This document shows, piece after piece, positions 1 to 8,565 of a DNA stretch of 64,000 nucleotides. Under the pieces are notes generated by a model. That model saw nothing but the letters and a program-made list of their open reading frames with translations, was not told where the DNA came from and searched no databases. Where the stretch lies: NCBI RefSeq assembly GCF_028200735.1, contig NZ_JAQKPV010000011.1:1-64000 (forward strand), read 5' to 3'. The translations under genes were made by a program, and so were the position numbers. This DNA is from Streptomyces sp. ACA25 (GTDB taxonomy: Bacteria; Actinomycetota; Actinomycetes; Streptomycetales; Streptomycetaceae). How positions within the stretch are numbered: position 1 is the stretch's first letter; each line of letters starts with the position of its first letter.

Positions 1-89
1 CGGCACGGGGGTCTCCCGGGTGTTCGCGCCTGACGCCTCGCGGGCACGGGCGCCGGCCGCACCGGCCCCTGCCGCCGCGGCAGCCCCGG

Positions 90-653
90 TCAGGGCGTCC
101 GGCCGAGAAGGGCAAGCAGGCGGTCCTGCGGCCCGGCGTCGTCCGGTACCTGCACCGGCGCGGCGAACAGGCCGGACTGCTGCCAGCTGCTGAGGTGGGT
201 CGCGGCGTAGTCGTGCACCGCGGAGACCAGGTTCCCGTCCAGCTGCTCGTCCGCGCCGATGGCGCGGGCCAGATCCCAGGCGTGCACCGTGAGATCGAGC
301 GTCATCTGGCGGGCGTACTCGTCACCCGGCGTCGGCCCCGCGCCGGTCTGCACCGGCCGGTCCAGGGCGTCCGGAGCGTGGAAGGCCGCCCAGGATTCCC
401 GGGCGGCCTGGTCCCAGGCCCGCACCGGGTCCCCGCCCAGCACGTCACCGTCGAAACGGTCACCGACCTCTTCCAGTGTCGCGCCGCGCAGCAGCCAGGG
501 CGCCCAGAGCTGTTCCCCGACGAGATGGTTCACCAGATCACGTACCGACCAGTCGGAGCACGGAGTGGGGGCCTGCCACTGGTCGTGCCGCACCTGGTGC
601 ACCCGGCGGCCGAACTCCTGCCGTGCCTGATCGAAAGCCTCGGGCAGTTTCAT
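90..653 (-). CDS. TIGR03086-type DinB-fold (mycothiol-dependent isomerase-like) protein
   Basis: The 187-residue protein has the look of the DinB / mycothiol-dependent maleylpyruvate isomerase superfamily (TIGR03086 group): an N-terminal helix, then 'CSDWSVRDLVNHLVGE' with the metal-ligand-type His, and later 'DLTVHAWDLARA' carrying a second His. Such proteins bind a metal and often use mycothiol, but the substrate of this one is unknown. I start at the ATG at 653, because the longer open frame reads back through lutC. It is the last gene of the minus-strand rha-lut run, 31 bp after lutC, so it may be co-transcribed. A role in rhamnose or lactate use is only suggested by position. Confidence 0.75.
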   Translation of the reverse strand: MKLPEAFDQARQEFGRRVHQVRHDQWQAPTPCSDWSVRDLVNHLVGEQLWAPWLLRGATLEEVGDRFDGDVLGGDPVRAWDQAARESWAAFHAPDALDRPVQTGAGPTPGDEYARQMTLDLTVHAWDLARAIGADEQLDGNLVSAVHDYAATHLSSWQQSGLFAAPVQVPDDAGPQDRLLALLGRTP

Positions 654-684
654 GTGCAGCACCACCTTGTGTTGCGCGCGGGTC

Positions 685-1308
685 TCATGAGCCGACGAGT
701 ACCACGTCCAGCGCGCGCGGACCGTGTACGCCCTCCACTCTTTCCAGCTCGATGTCACTGGTGGCCGAGGGGCCCGAGATCCAGGTCTGCGGACGGGCCG
801 GATCGAGCCGCTCAAGGGCCTGGGGCACCGAGTCCACCACCTGTTCGGGCACCCGCACCACGCAGATGTGGTGATCCGGAACCAGGGTGATCCGGCGGCG
901 GCCCTGATCCGCGGAGCCGTCCAGGACGAGTGTCCCCGTCTCGGCCACGGCGACCGCGCAGCCGGTGACGACGCTGTCCACGGCGTCGAGGTCGTGCGCG
1001 GTGAGGGCCGCGGAGTCGTGCACCCGCCGCACCGTGGCCGGAAGCCACGCGTCGGGGACACCGGGGGGTGCGATGACCGTCCGGGCGGACCGGGCGGCCA
1101 GCAGCCGGGCGAGGGTGTCCGGCAGCCCGGCCGCGTCCGTGCGGTGGACCCGCGCACGGTACTCGGCCAGATGCTCCGCGAGCAGGGCGGTGGGGTCGGC
1201 GGGGGAGTGGGTCCGCAGGTACGCCGGGGGTGCCTCCGCCGGGTCCGGAGCGCCCGCTCCGGACAGCGCCCGGCGGATCCTGGCCAGCACCACCTCGCGA
1301 CTGCTCAT
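685..1308 (-). CDS. lutC: LutC-type LUD-domain lactate utilisation protein
   Basis: This 207-residue LUD-domain protein is the third subunit of the LutABC system, which oxidises L-lactate to pyruvate using Fe-S and probably flavin chemistry at the membrane side of the cytoplasm. The LUD signature is clear: 'VVTGCAVAVAETGTLVLDGS' and 'LVPDHHICVV' near residues 120-165. The ATG at 1308 overlaps the lutB stop by 4 bp (ATGA), so the two are translationally coupled. It sits in the operon rhaI-rhaD-rhaB-lutA-lutB-lutC, which suits lactate made from rhamnose-derived lactaldehyde. Confidence 0.9.
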   Translation of the reverse strand: MSSREVVLARIRRALSGAGAPDPAEAPPAYLRTHSPADPTALLAEHLAEYRARVHRTDAAGLPDTLARLLAARSARTVIAPPGVPDAWLPATVRRVHDSAALTAHDLDAVDSVVTGCAVAVAETGTLVLDGSADQGRRRITLVPDHHICVVRVPEQVVDSVPQALERLDPARPQTWISGPSATSDIELERVEGVHGPRALDVVLVGS

Positions 1309-2780
1309 CGGCCCTCCCCGTTGCCGCGGGTGCGCTGCCACCAGTCGCGGAAGGACTCGGCGGGGACCTCCGGGAGGTCCCTGGTCGCCGACCACGCCCG
1401 GCCCGGGCCGGGCAGCCGCCGGGGATGGAACCGCCGGGTGCGGGCCGCCAGTCGCTGACCGGCCCGCAGGGCCCGCGGGTGGTCCAGCATCCACCCGGCG
1501 GCTCGCATCGCGGCCCGTTCCGCGGCGTGCCCTCCGGCCGGCTTGATCCGGGTCCGGGTGCCGCGCACCGTCGTCTCGCCGCCCTGCACCACCCGCTCCC
1601 GCAGATGCACCAGCACCTCCGGGATGTCGATGGCCACCGGGCAGACCTCGTAGCAGGCGCCGCACAGGGATGAGGCGTACGGCAGAGAGGCGTCCAGCGC
1701 ACTGTCCGTGCCTCGCAGTTGCGGTGTGAGAATCGCTCCGATCGGGCCCGGGTAGGCGGAGCCGTACGCGTGACCGCCGGCCCGCTCGTACACCGGGCAG
1801 ACGTTCAGGCAGGCCGAGCAGCGGATGCAGCGCAGCGCCTGCCGGCCCACCCGGTCGGCCAGCACGTCGGTGCGTCCGTTGTCGAGCAGCACGAGATGGA
1901 AGGTGCGCGGGCCGTCACCGTGGGTGGTACCGGTCCACATCGAGGTGTAGGGGTTCATGCGCTCGGCGGTGGAGGACCGGGGCAGCAGCTGCAGAAAGAC
2001 CTCCAGATCCTGCCAGGTCGGGATCACCTTCTCGATGCCGGCCACGGAGATCAGCGTCTCCGGCAGGGTGAGGCACATCCGGCCGTTCCCCTCCGACTCG
2101 ACGACCACCACGGTGCCTGTCTCGGCCACCATGAAGTTGGCCCCCGAGATGCCCACCCTGGCGGTCAGGAACTTCTCCCGAAGGTGCAGCCGCGCCGCTT
2201 CGGCGAGGTCGGCCGGCTCGTCGGTGAGCCCTTCCGGGGCGGGACGGCCCCAAGCGGCCATGCGGTCGCGGAAGATGTCGCGGATCTCGGCCCGGTTGCG
2301 GTGGATGGCGGGGACGAGGATGTGGGAGGGCAGGTCGTCGCCCAGCTGCACGATCAGCTCGGCCAGGTCCGTCTCCCAGGCGCTGATACCGGCCTCCGCG
2401 AGCGCCTCGTTGAGGCCGATCTCCTGGGTCGCCATCGACTTGACCTTGACCACCTCCCGCTCGCCGGTGTCCTGTACCAGCCGGGTGACGATGCGGTTGG
2501 CCTCCGCGGCGTCGGCCGCCCAGTGCACCTGCCCGCCGGCCGCGGTGACGGATTCCTCCAGCTGTTCGAGGTAGTGGTCCAGCCGGTGCAGCGCACGGTC
2601 CTTGATCGCGGCACCCGCTGCCCGCAGCTCGGGCCAGTCCGGCAGTTCTGCCACGGCGGCCGCGCGCTTGGCGCGGATCGACCGGGTGGCGTGCCGGAGG
2701 TTGGCGCGCAGCGTCGCGTTCCGGGTGGCGGAGTCCGCGGCCTCGGGGAAGGACGGCATGCCCAGGTAGGTCCCGTTCAT
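1305..2780 (-). CDS. lutB: LutB-type iron-sulfur lactate utilisation protein
   Basis: This 491-residue LutB subunit combines an N-terminal LUD domain ('FMVAETGTVVVVESEGNG') with a C-terminal ferredoxin-like domain. That domain holds two 4Fe-4S motifs, 'CIRCSACLNVCPVY' near residue 315 and 'CGACYEVCPVAID' near residue 370. In Bacillus-type LutABC the complex oxidises L-lactate to pyruvate. I chose the ATG at 2780, which overlaps the lutA stop by 4 bp; an internal Met eight codons later is possible. The length is close to other LutB proteins and all cluster cysteines are present. Confidence 0.93.
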   Translation of the reverse strand: MNGTYLGMPSFPEAADSATRNATLRANLRHATRSIRAKRAAAVAELPDWPELRAAGAAIKDRALHRLDHYLEQLEESVTAAGGQVHWAADAAEANRIVTRLVQDTGEREVVKVKSMATQEIGLNEALAEAGISAWETDLAELIVQLGDDLPSHILVPAIHRNRAEIRDIFRDRMAAWGRPAPEGLTDEPADLAEAARLHLREKFLTARVGISGANFMVAETGTVVVVESEGNGRMCLTLPETLISVAGIEKVIPTWQDLEVFLQLLPRSSTAERMNPYTSMWTGTTHGDGPRTFHLVLLDNGRTDVLADRVGRQALRCIRCSACLNVCPVYERAGGHAYGSAYPGPIGAILTPQLRGTDSALDASLPYASSLCGACYEVCPVAIDIPEVLVHLRERVVQGGETTVRGTRTRIKPAGGHAAERAAMRAAGWMLDHPRALRAGQRLAARTRRFHPRRLPGPGRAWSATRDLPEVPAESFRDWWQRTRGNGEGR

Positions 2781-3523
2781 GCGGCTTCCTCTCTTGTGGC
2801 GGCCAGGATCTCGGCGAGGTGCACCGGCCGGACCGGAGAGCCGAGCCGGGAGAGGGTTCCGCCGATGTGCAGCAGGCAGGAGTTGTCGACGGCACAGACG
2901 GTCCCGGCGCCGGTGCCGGTGATGTTCCTGACCTTGTCCGCCCCCATGGCGGCCGAGACCGCCGGGTTCTTCACCGCGAAGGTGCCGCCGAAGCCGCAGC
3001 ACTCCTCGGCGTCCGGGAGCTCCACCAGCCGCAGGCCGCGCACCTGTTCCAGCAGCCGCCGGGGCCGTTCGCCCAGGCCGAGCATCCGCAGTCCGTGGCA
3101 GGTGGGGTGGTAGGTGACGGTGTGCGGGTAGTACGCGCCCACGTCGGTGACGCCGAGCACGTCCACCAGGAACTCGGTGAGCTCATAGGTCCGGGCGGTG
3201 ACCTCCGCGGTGCCCGCGGGATCGATCCGCGGGTAGTTGTCCCGGACCATCGCCGCGCAGGAGCCCGACGGCGTGACGATGAAGTCGTAGCCGGCGAAGG
3301 CGGCCGCATACCGGCGCACCAGGGGCTCCGTCCCCCGCCGGTATCCGCTGTTGAACTGCGGCTGGCCGCAGCAGCTCTGCTCCTGCGGGAAGGCGACCTC
3401 CACGCCCAGCCGTTCCAGGAGCGTCACCACCGCGCGCCCGGTGCCCGGGTGGAGCACATCGTTGACACACGTGACGAACAGGGCCACCCGCAGGCCGGCG
3501 CCGGGTCTGCTGACCTCACCCAT
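2777..3523 (-). CDS. lutA: LutA-type CCG-domain (heterodisulfide reductase-like) lactate utilisation protein
   Basis: This 248-residue protein carries two cysteine-rich CCG domains: 'SCCGQPQFNSG' at C51-C52 and 'ECCGFGGTFA' at C175-C176. Both are typical of LutA/GlpC/HdrB-like proteins that bind Fe-S clusters and pass electrons. The ATG at 3523 has a strong GGAGGAG ribosome site about 7 bases upstream. Its 5' end overlaps the 3' end of rhaB by 8 bp, which ties lactate oxidation to the rhamnose genes in one transcript. Confidence 0.92.
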   Translation of the reverse strand: MGEVSRPGAGLRVALFVTCVNDVLHPGTGRAVVTLLERLGVEVAFPQEQSCCGQPQFNSGYRRGTEPLVRRYAAAFAGYDFIVTPSGSCAAMVRDNYPRIDPAGTAEVTARTYELTEFLVDVLGVTDVGAYYPHTVTYHPTCHGLRMLGLGERPRRLLEQVRGLRLVELPDAEECCGFGGTFAVKNPAVSAAMGADKVRNITGTGAGTVCAVDNSCLLHIGGTLSRLGSPVRPVHLAEILAATREEAA

Positions 3524-5000
3524 GGAGAAGCTCCTCCGCCCGTTGCCAGTCACGCTGCTCACCCATGGGCTCATGGTGCCGCAGCGGCTGTGTCGCGCGC
3601 AGCACCGACCGCAGGTCTTGGAGCCCGCCCGTCAGCACCCCGGCGGCCCGGGCCTGTACCAGGATGTTGCCCAGCGCTGCGGCCTCGGCCGGCCCGGCGA
3701 TCACCGGCAGGCCGCAGGCGTCGGCGGTCAGCCGGCACAGCAGCTCGTTCCGGGCACCGCCGCCGACCAGGTGCACGGTGTCCACCGGACGGCCCGAGAG
3801 GCGCCGGGCCTCGGTGAGGGCCCTCCGGTGCGCCAGGGCGAGCGAGTCCAGGACACAGCGGACGGTCTCGGCAGCGTCGCGCGGCAACGGCTGCCCGGTG
3901 CGCCGGCAGGCCGCGGCGATCCGGTCGGGCATCCGCCCCGGGGCGAGGAACTCCGGAGACCCGGCGTCGACCACCGAACGCAGTGGAGCCGCCGCGGCGG
4001 CGGCCTCGAGCAGCTGCCCGAGCTGCTCCGGCGCCTCGGCCCGCCAGCTGCGCAGACATTCCTGGAGCATCCACAGGCCCATGATGTTGCGCAGGTAGCG
4101 GACGGTGCCGTCCACTCCCAGCTCATTGGTGAAGTTGGCCCGTCTGCTGTCCTCCGTGAGCACCGGGGCGGGCAGTTCCAGGCCGGCCAGGGACCAGGTG
4201 CCGGTGGCGACGTAGGCGAACCGGTCGTCCGCGGCGGGGACGGCCACCACGGCGGAAGCGGTGTCGTGCGAGCCCACCGCGGTCACCGGCACCGGGCCGG
4301 ACAGCCCGGTCTCCGCCAGCACCTCGGGGCGCAGCCGGCCTGCCGGATCACCCGGGCTGCGGAGCGGGGCGAACAGCCCCAGGTCGATGTGCGCGGCGTC
4401 CGCCACCTTCTGCGACCAGGTGCCGGTGCGCGGGTCGATCAGCTGGGTGGTGGAGGCGTTGGTGAGCTCGGTGCCCTGCTCGCCGGTGAGCCAGTGGGAC
4501 AGCAGGTCGGGAATCATGAGCAGCCGCCGGGCGGCAGCCAGTTGCGGAGTGCCCCGGGCAGCGGTCAGCTGGTAGAGGGTGTTGAACGGCTGCTGCTGCA
4601 GCCCGGTGGCTGCGTACAGCTCATCGGGGGGGAGCGTGTCGGCGACCCGTTCGGCGGCTCCCTCGGTCCGGGCGTCGCGGTAGTGCACCGGGTTGCCCAG
4701 CAGCGCACCGGAGGCGTCGAGCAGTCCGTAGTCGACGGCCCAGGAGTCGATGCCCACCCCTGACAGCCGGCCCCCGGCAGCCGTTCCGGCCGCCCGCAGC
4801 CCGTCCAGCACTCCCTGGTGGAGAGCGAGGATGTCCCAGTACAGGGTGTTGCCGACGCGCACCGGGCGATTGGGGAACCGGTGCACCTCGCGCAGTGCCA
4901 GCTCTCCGTCGCCGACGGTCCCGAGCATGACCCGGCCGCTGGAGGCGCCCAGGTCGACGGCTGCGAAGCGGTGGAGCCCGCGGGCGGGGGCTGACGGCAC
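3516..5000 (-). CDS. rhaB: Rhamnulokinase (FGGY family)
   Basis: This 494-residue FGGY kinase should phosphorylate L-rhamnulose to L-rhamnulose-1-phosphate with ATP. The N-terminal phosphate loop reads 'AVDLGASSGRVMLG'. 'GIDSWAVDYGLLD' and the second-domain segment 'VGSHDTASAVVAVP' followed by 'ATGTWSLAG' are characteristic of RhaB rather than xylulokinase. The start is GTG at 5000 with GAGGTGA just upstream. It lies between rhaD and lutA in the same direction; the 134-bp gap to rhaD holds a strong hairpin that could set the ratio of upstream to downstream mRNA. Confidence 0.93.
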   Translation of the reverse strand: MPSAPARGLHRFAAVDLGASSGRVMLGTVGDGELALREVHRFPNRPVRVGNTLYWDILALHQGVLDGLRAAGTAAGGRLSGVGIDSWAVDYGLLDASGALLGNPVHYRDARTEGAAERVADTLPPDELYAATGLQQQPFNTLYQLTAARGTPQLAAARRLLMIPDLLSHWLTGEQGTELTNASTTQLIDPRTGTWSQKVADAAHIDLGLFAPLRSPGDPAGRLRPEVLAETGLSGPVPVTAVGSHDTASAVVAVPAADDRFAYVATGTWSLAGLELPAPVLTEDSRRANFTNELGVDGTVRYLRNIMGLWMLQECLRSWRAEAPEQLGQLLEAAAAAAPLRSVVDAGSPEFLAPGRMPDRIAAACRRTGQPLPRDAAETVRCVLDSLALAHRRALTEARRLSGRPVDTVHLVGGGARNELLCRLTADACGLPVIAGPAEAAALGNILVQARAAGVLTGGLQDLRSVLRATQPLRHHEPMGEQRDWQRAEELLHG

Positions 5001-5075
5001 GTCTCACCTCAAAGGACGGGTCGGGCGGGAAGGAAGCAGCGGGAAGCGGATCCGGTGGCGGAGGCGGACGGAGGG

Positions 5076-5119
5076 CCTGCCCGGCCCGTCGGGGCGCGAC
5101 GGGCCGCGGGCCGGGCAGG
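5076..5119 (-). terminator. GC-rich hairpin between rhaD and rhaB
   Basis: CCTGCCCGGCC (5076-5086) pairs with GGCCGGGCAGG (5109-5119). The alternative inner stem GGCCCGTC/GACGGGCC (5083-5090 with 5098-5105) is also perfect. No T-run follows on the minus strand, so partial termination or mRNA stabilisation inside the operon is likelier than a full stop. Confidence 0.55.
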
Positions 5120-5134
5120 AGCTGACGGGCGGGG

Positions 5135-7198
5135 TCAGCGCAGGAACGCGGCGGCCACCCCCGCGTCGACCGGGATGTGCATGCCGGTGGTCCGGGTGAG
5201 TTCCCCTCCGGTCAGGGCGAACACCGCGGCGGCCACGTGCTCCGGGAGTACCTCCCGCTTGAGCAGGGTGCGCTGGGCGTAGAAGGCGCCGAGCTCGTCC
5301 TCCGGCACCCCGTACACGGCCGCCCGTTCGGCGCCCCACCCGCCGGCGAAGATGCCCGAACCGCGCACCACGCCGTCCGGGTTGACGCCGTTGACCCGGA
5401 TGCCGTGGGCACCGAGCTCCGCGGCCAGCAGCCGTACCTGATGGGCCTGGTCGGCCTTGGCGGCCCCGTAGGCGACGTTGTTCGGCCCGGCGAACACCCC
5501 GTTCTTCGAGGCGATGTAGACGATGTCCCCGCCGAGGCCCTGGGTGGTCATCACCCGGGCGGCCTCCCGGGAGACCAGGAAGGAGCCGCGCGCCATGATG
5601 CCGTGCTGCAGGTCCCAGTCCGCCGCGGTGGTCTCCGTCAGCGGCCGGGACAGGGAGATGCCCGCGTTGTTGACCACCAGGTCGACCCCGCCGAAGGCGA
5701 GCAGGGCGGTGTCGAAGGCCGCCCGAACCTGCTCCTCGGAGGTGACGTCCATGGGTATCGCGACGGCGCGGTCCGGGCCGCCGAGTGCGGCGGCGGTCTC
5801 CCTCGCGCGCTCCGGGTCACGGTCCGCCACCCCCACGCAGGCGCCTTCGGCCGCCAGCCGTTCCGCGGTGGCCCGGCCGATGCCCGAGCCTGCGCCGGTG
5901 ATCAGGGCGATCCGGCCGGCCAGTGGCTTCGGCGGCGGCATCCGCCGCAGCTTCGCCTCTTCCAGCTCCCAGTACTCGATCCGGAACTTCTCGGCCTCCC
6001 CGATGGGGGCGTAGGAGGAGACCGCCTCCGCGCCGCGCATGACGTTGACGGCGTTGACGTAGAACTCGCCCGCGACGCGCGCGGTCTGCTTGTCGCGCCC
6101 GTAGGAGAACATCCCGACGCCCGGGATCAGCACGATCGCCGGGTCGGCCCCGCGCATCGGCGGAGAGCCCGGCCCGGCGTGCCGCTCGTAGTAGGCCCGG
6201 TACTCCGCGCGGTACTCCGCGTGCAGTTCCTGCAGCCGGGCGACCGCTTCCGCCTGCGGTGCGGCGGCGGGCAGGTCCAGAACCAGTGGCCGGACCTTCG
6301 TCCGCAGGAAGTGGTCCGGGCAGGAGGTGCCGAGCGCCGCGAGCCGCGGGTGAGCGGCGCGGGAGAGGAAGTCCAGTACCTCGGGGGAGTCGGTGAAGTG
6401 ACCGACCTGGGGCCGGTCCGCCGAGGCGAGTGCCCGGACGGTGGGGGCAAGTGCCGCTGCGCGGGCCCGGCGCTCCTCCGCGGGCAGCGGCTCGAAGCCC
6501 TTCAGGACCGCTCCGAACGGCTCCGGGCGGCCACGCTCGGCGAGGAATGTCTCCGCGGTGCGGATGAGGTGCAGGGAGTTGCGCTCGCACTCCTCGCCGG
6601 TGTCCCCCCAGGCAGTGATGCCGTGGCCGCCGAGGATGCAGCCGATCGCCTGCGGATTCGCCTCCTTGACCGCGGCGATGTCCAGACCGAGCTGGAACCC
6701 GGGCCGCCGCCAGGGCACCCACACCACGCGGTCCCCGAAGCACTCGGCGGTCAGCGCCGCACCGTCCGCCGAGCACGCCAGGGCGATGCCGGAGTCCGGG
6801 TGCAGATGGTCGACGTGGGCGGCGTCCACCAGGCCGTGCATGGCGGTGTCGATGGAGGGAGCGGCTCCGCCCCTGCCGTGCAGGCAGTAGTCGAACGCCG
6901 CGACCATCTCGTCCTCGCGCTCCACTCCGGGGTAGACCGCGGTCAGCGCCCGCAGCCGGTCGAGCCGCAGCGCGGCCAGCCCGTCGGGCCGCAGGGTGCC
7001 CAGATCACCGCCGGAGCCCTTGACCCACAGCAGTTCCAGGTCCTGACCGGTGACGGGGTCGGTCACCGTGCCCTGGGCGGAGGTGTTGCCGCCCGCGTAG
7101 TTGGTGTTGCGAGGGTCCGCGCCGAGCCGGTGTGAACGCGCCAGGAGCGCTTCGACGGCCTCGTGCCGCGGTGTCGCAGGCAGGTTTCCCGTGGTCAT
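5135..7198 (-). CDS. rhaD: Bifunctional rhamnulose-1-phosphate aldolase / lactaldehyde dehydrogenase
   Basis: This 687-residue two-domain enzyme has an N-terminal class II aldolase half with zinc-type histidines in 'HVDHLHPDSGIA' and 'LGGHGITAWG', which should split L-rhamnulose-1-phosphate into DHAP and L-lactaldehyde. The C-terminal SDR half has the NAD motif 'ITGAGSGIGRATAERLA' near residue 430 and the catalytic 'YGAAKADQ' near residue 575, and probably oxidises lactaldehyde to L-lactate (inference from the family and from lutABC downstream). The ATG at 7198 has GGGGAG upstream and lies 5 bp after rhaI; an ATG at 7216 would overlap rhaI. Confidence 0.93.
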   Translation of the reverse strand: MTTGNLPATPRHEAVEALLARSHRLGADPRNTNYAGGNTSAQGTVTDPVTGQDLELLWVKGSGGDLGTLRPDGLAALRLDRLRALTAVYPGVEREDEMVAAFDYCLHGRGGAAPSIDTAMHGLVDAAHVDHLHPDSGIALACSADGAALTAECFGDRVVWVPWRRPGFQLGLDIAAVKEANPQAIGCILGGHGITAWGDTGEECERNSLHLIRTAETFLAERGRPEPFGAVLKGFEPLPAEERRARAAALAPTVRALASADRPQVGHFTDSPEVLDFLSRAAHPRLAALGTSCPDHFLRTKVRPLVLDLPAAAPQAEAVARLQELHAEYRAEYRAYYERHAGPGSPPMRGADPAIVLIPGVGMFSYGRDKQTARVAGEFYVNAVNVMRGAEAVSSYAPIGEAEKFRIEYWELEEAKLRRMPPPKPLAGRIALITGAGSGIGRATAERLAAEGACVGVADRDPERARETAAALGGPDRAVAIPMDVTSEEQVRAAFDTALLAFGGVDLVVNNAGISLSRPLTETTAADWDLQHGIMARGSFLVSREAARVMTTQGLGGDIVYIASKNGVFAGPNNVAYGAAKADQAHQVRLLAAELGAHGIRVNGVNPDGVVRGSGIFAGGWGAERAAVYGVPEDELGAFYAQRTLLKREVLPEHVAAAVFALTGGELTRTTGMHIPVDAGVAAAFLR

Positions 7199-7203
7199 GC
7201 CGT

Positions 7204-8373
7204 TCACGCTCCCCATCCGGCCGGCCGGCCGTCCTTGCGGGATTCGGTGGTCTGTTCCGTCCAGCCGGAGCGCCGGAAGGCCGCCATGGGATCCGGGTCC
7301 AGGCCCCTCTCTTCCCGCACCGTGGCCAGCAGCGGCCGCACATCGGTGTGGTAGGCGTCCATCAGCACCGCGTTGGCACCCAGGACATCGCCGTCCGCCT
7401 GCGCGGCAGCCAGCGCCGGGCGGTCCACCAGCAGCGCTTTGGCCGTGGCCTCCTGGACATTCATCACTGAGCGGATGATCGCCGGGATCTTGGGTTCGAT
7501 GTTGTGGCACTGGTCGAGCATGAAGGCCACCTGAGAGGTGAGGCCGCCGCCGCGTACCACCTCGTACATGATCCGGAAGAGCTGGAACGGGTCGGCGGCC
7601 CCCGCCATCAGGTCGTCGTCGGCGTAAAAGCGGGAGTTGAAGTCGAAGCCGCCCAGCTTCCCCTCCCGCAGCAGCAGCGCGACAATGAATTCGATGTTGG
7701 TCCCCGGGGCGTGGTGGCCGGTGTCCACCACGACCTGCGCCTTCCCGCCGAGCCGTAGGCAGTGTGCGTAGGCGGTGCCCCAGTCCGGCACGTCGGTGGT
7801 GTAGAACGCGGGCTCGAAGAACTTGTACTCCAGCAGCATGCGCTGGTTCTCGCCCAGCCGCTCGTAGACCGTGGCCAGTGCCTCGGTCAGCCGGTCCTGG
7901 CGGGCGCGGATGTCGTCCTGCCCGGGGTAGTTGGTGCCGTCGGCGAACCAGAGCTTCAGGTCCCGGGAACCGGTGGCGTCCATGATGTCCACGCACTCCA
8001 GCAGGTGGTCCAGCGCCTTGCGCCGTACCGCGGCCTCGGGGTGGCAGACGCTGCCGAGCCGGTAGTCGTCGTCCTGGAACACGTTGGCGTTGATGGTGCC
8101 GAGGCGCAGGCCGAGGCTCTCGGCGTGCCGGGCCAGCCCGGTGTAGCCGCCGGGCCCCTCGACCCTGTCCCAGGGGATGTGCAGGGCGACGGACGGGGCG
8201 ACTCCGGTGTGCCGGTGCACCTGTGCGGCGTCGTCGAGCTTCTCCTGCGGGGTGCGGGGCACACCGGGCTGCGCGAACACCTTGAAGCGCGTGCCGGAGT
8301 TGCCGTACGCCCAGGACGGGGTCTCGATGGCCTGTGCGGCCAGGGCCGCCGTGACGGCGGGTGGGGCGGTCAT
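7204..8373 (-). CDS. rhaI: L-rhamnose isomerase
   Basis: This 389-residue TIM-barrel isomerase of the actinobacterial/Gram-positive RhaI type should convert L-rhamnose to L-rhamnulose with divalent metals. Metal-site segments are visible: 'EYKFFEPAFY', 'VVDTGHHAPGTNIE' and 'FDFNSRFYADDDL'. The ATG at 8373 has GGGAG 9 bases upstream. It is the first gene of the catabolic operon and lies 40-80 bp downstream of the TTGACA/TAGCGT promoter and the LacI-type operator described separately, so it is probably induced by rhamnose. Confidence 0.95.
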   Translation of the reverse strand: MTAPPAVTAALAAQAIETPSWAYGNSGTRFKVFAQPGVPRTPQEKLDDAAQVHRHTGVAPSVALHIPWDRVEGPGGYTGLARHAESLGLRLGTINANVFQDDDYRLGSVCHPEAAVRRKALDHLLECVDIMDATGSRDLKLWFADGTNYPGQDDIRARQDRLTEALATVYERLGENQRMLLEYKFFEPAFYTTDVPDWGTAYAHCLRLGGKAQVVVDTGHHAPGTNIEFIVALLLREGKLGGFDFNSRFYADDDLMAGAADPFQLFRIMYEVVRGGGLTSQVAFMLDQCHNIEPKIPAIIRSVMNVQEATAKALLVDRPALAAAQADGDVLGANAVLMDAYHTDVRPLLATVREERGLDPDPMAAFRRSGWTEQTTESRKDGRPAGWGA

Positions 8374-8405
8374 GCGATCAGGCTCCCGGGGGCTGAACAC
8401 CGTTA

Positions 8406-8417
8406 TGAATCGTTTCA
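8406..8417. promoter_or_regulatory. LacI-type operator 1 of the rha control region
   Basis: TGAATCGTTTCA is an 11-of-12 symmetric, CG-centred palindrome of the shape LacI-family repressors bind. It sits where the start point of the minus-strand rhaI promoter should be, so a bound repressor would block that promoter. The LacI-type gene at 8974 is the obvious candidate binder. Confidence 0.7.
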
Positions 8418-8426
8418 CCAAGGGTG

Positions 8427-8455
8427 ACGCTAAGAGTCTTCGGGGGTGCTGTCAA
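8427..8455 (-). promoter_or_regulatory. Promoter of the rhaI operon
   Basis: On the minus strand a consensus -35 TTGACA (8455 to 8450) is followed after 17 bp by -10 TAGCGT (8432 to 8427). Operator 1 overlaps the expected start point about 10 bp downstream. Confidence 0.65.
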
Positions 8456-8486
8456 GGGATCGGCTGTGCGGGCCGGGCAGGAGCGC

Positions 8487-8516
8487 TTGACGTCGTGCGC
8501 GCCGGTTGCGTAGCTT
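8487..8516 (+). promoter_or_regulatory. Promoter of rhaM
   Basis: TTGACG (8487-8492) and TAGCTT (8511-8516) are separated by 18 bp on the plus strand. The second operator at 8531-8542 lies just after the expected start point. Confidence 0.6.
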
Positions 8517-8530
8517 GCGCCGGGACCGAG

Positions 8531-8542
8531 TGAATCCTTTCA
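8531..8542. promoter_or_regulatory. LacI-type operator 2 of the rha control region
   Basis: TGAATCCTTTCA differs from operator 1 by a single base. The two are 125 bp apart and each sits just downstream of one divergent promoter, which allows coordinate repression and possibly looping. Confidence 0.6.
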
Positions 8543-8565
8543 TGCCGTCAGTGAGGAGCACAGCC

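Noticed and set aside
1..89. Possible 3' end of a plus-strand gene (TGA at 31-33)
   Set aside because: Only ten codons are in the window and nothing recognisable is encoded. No support either way.
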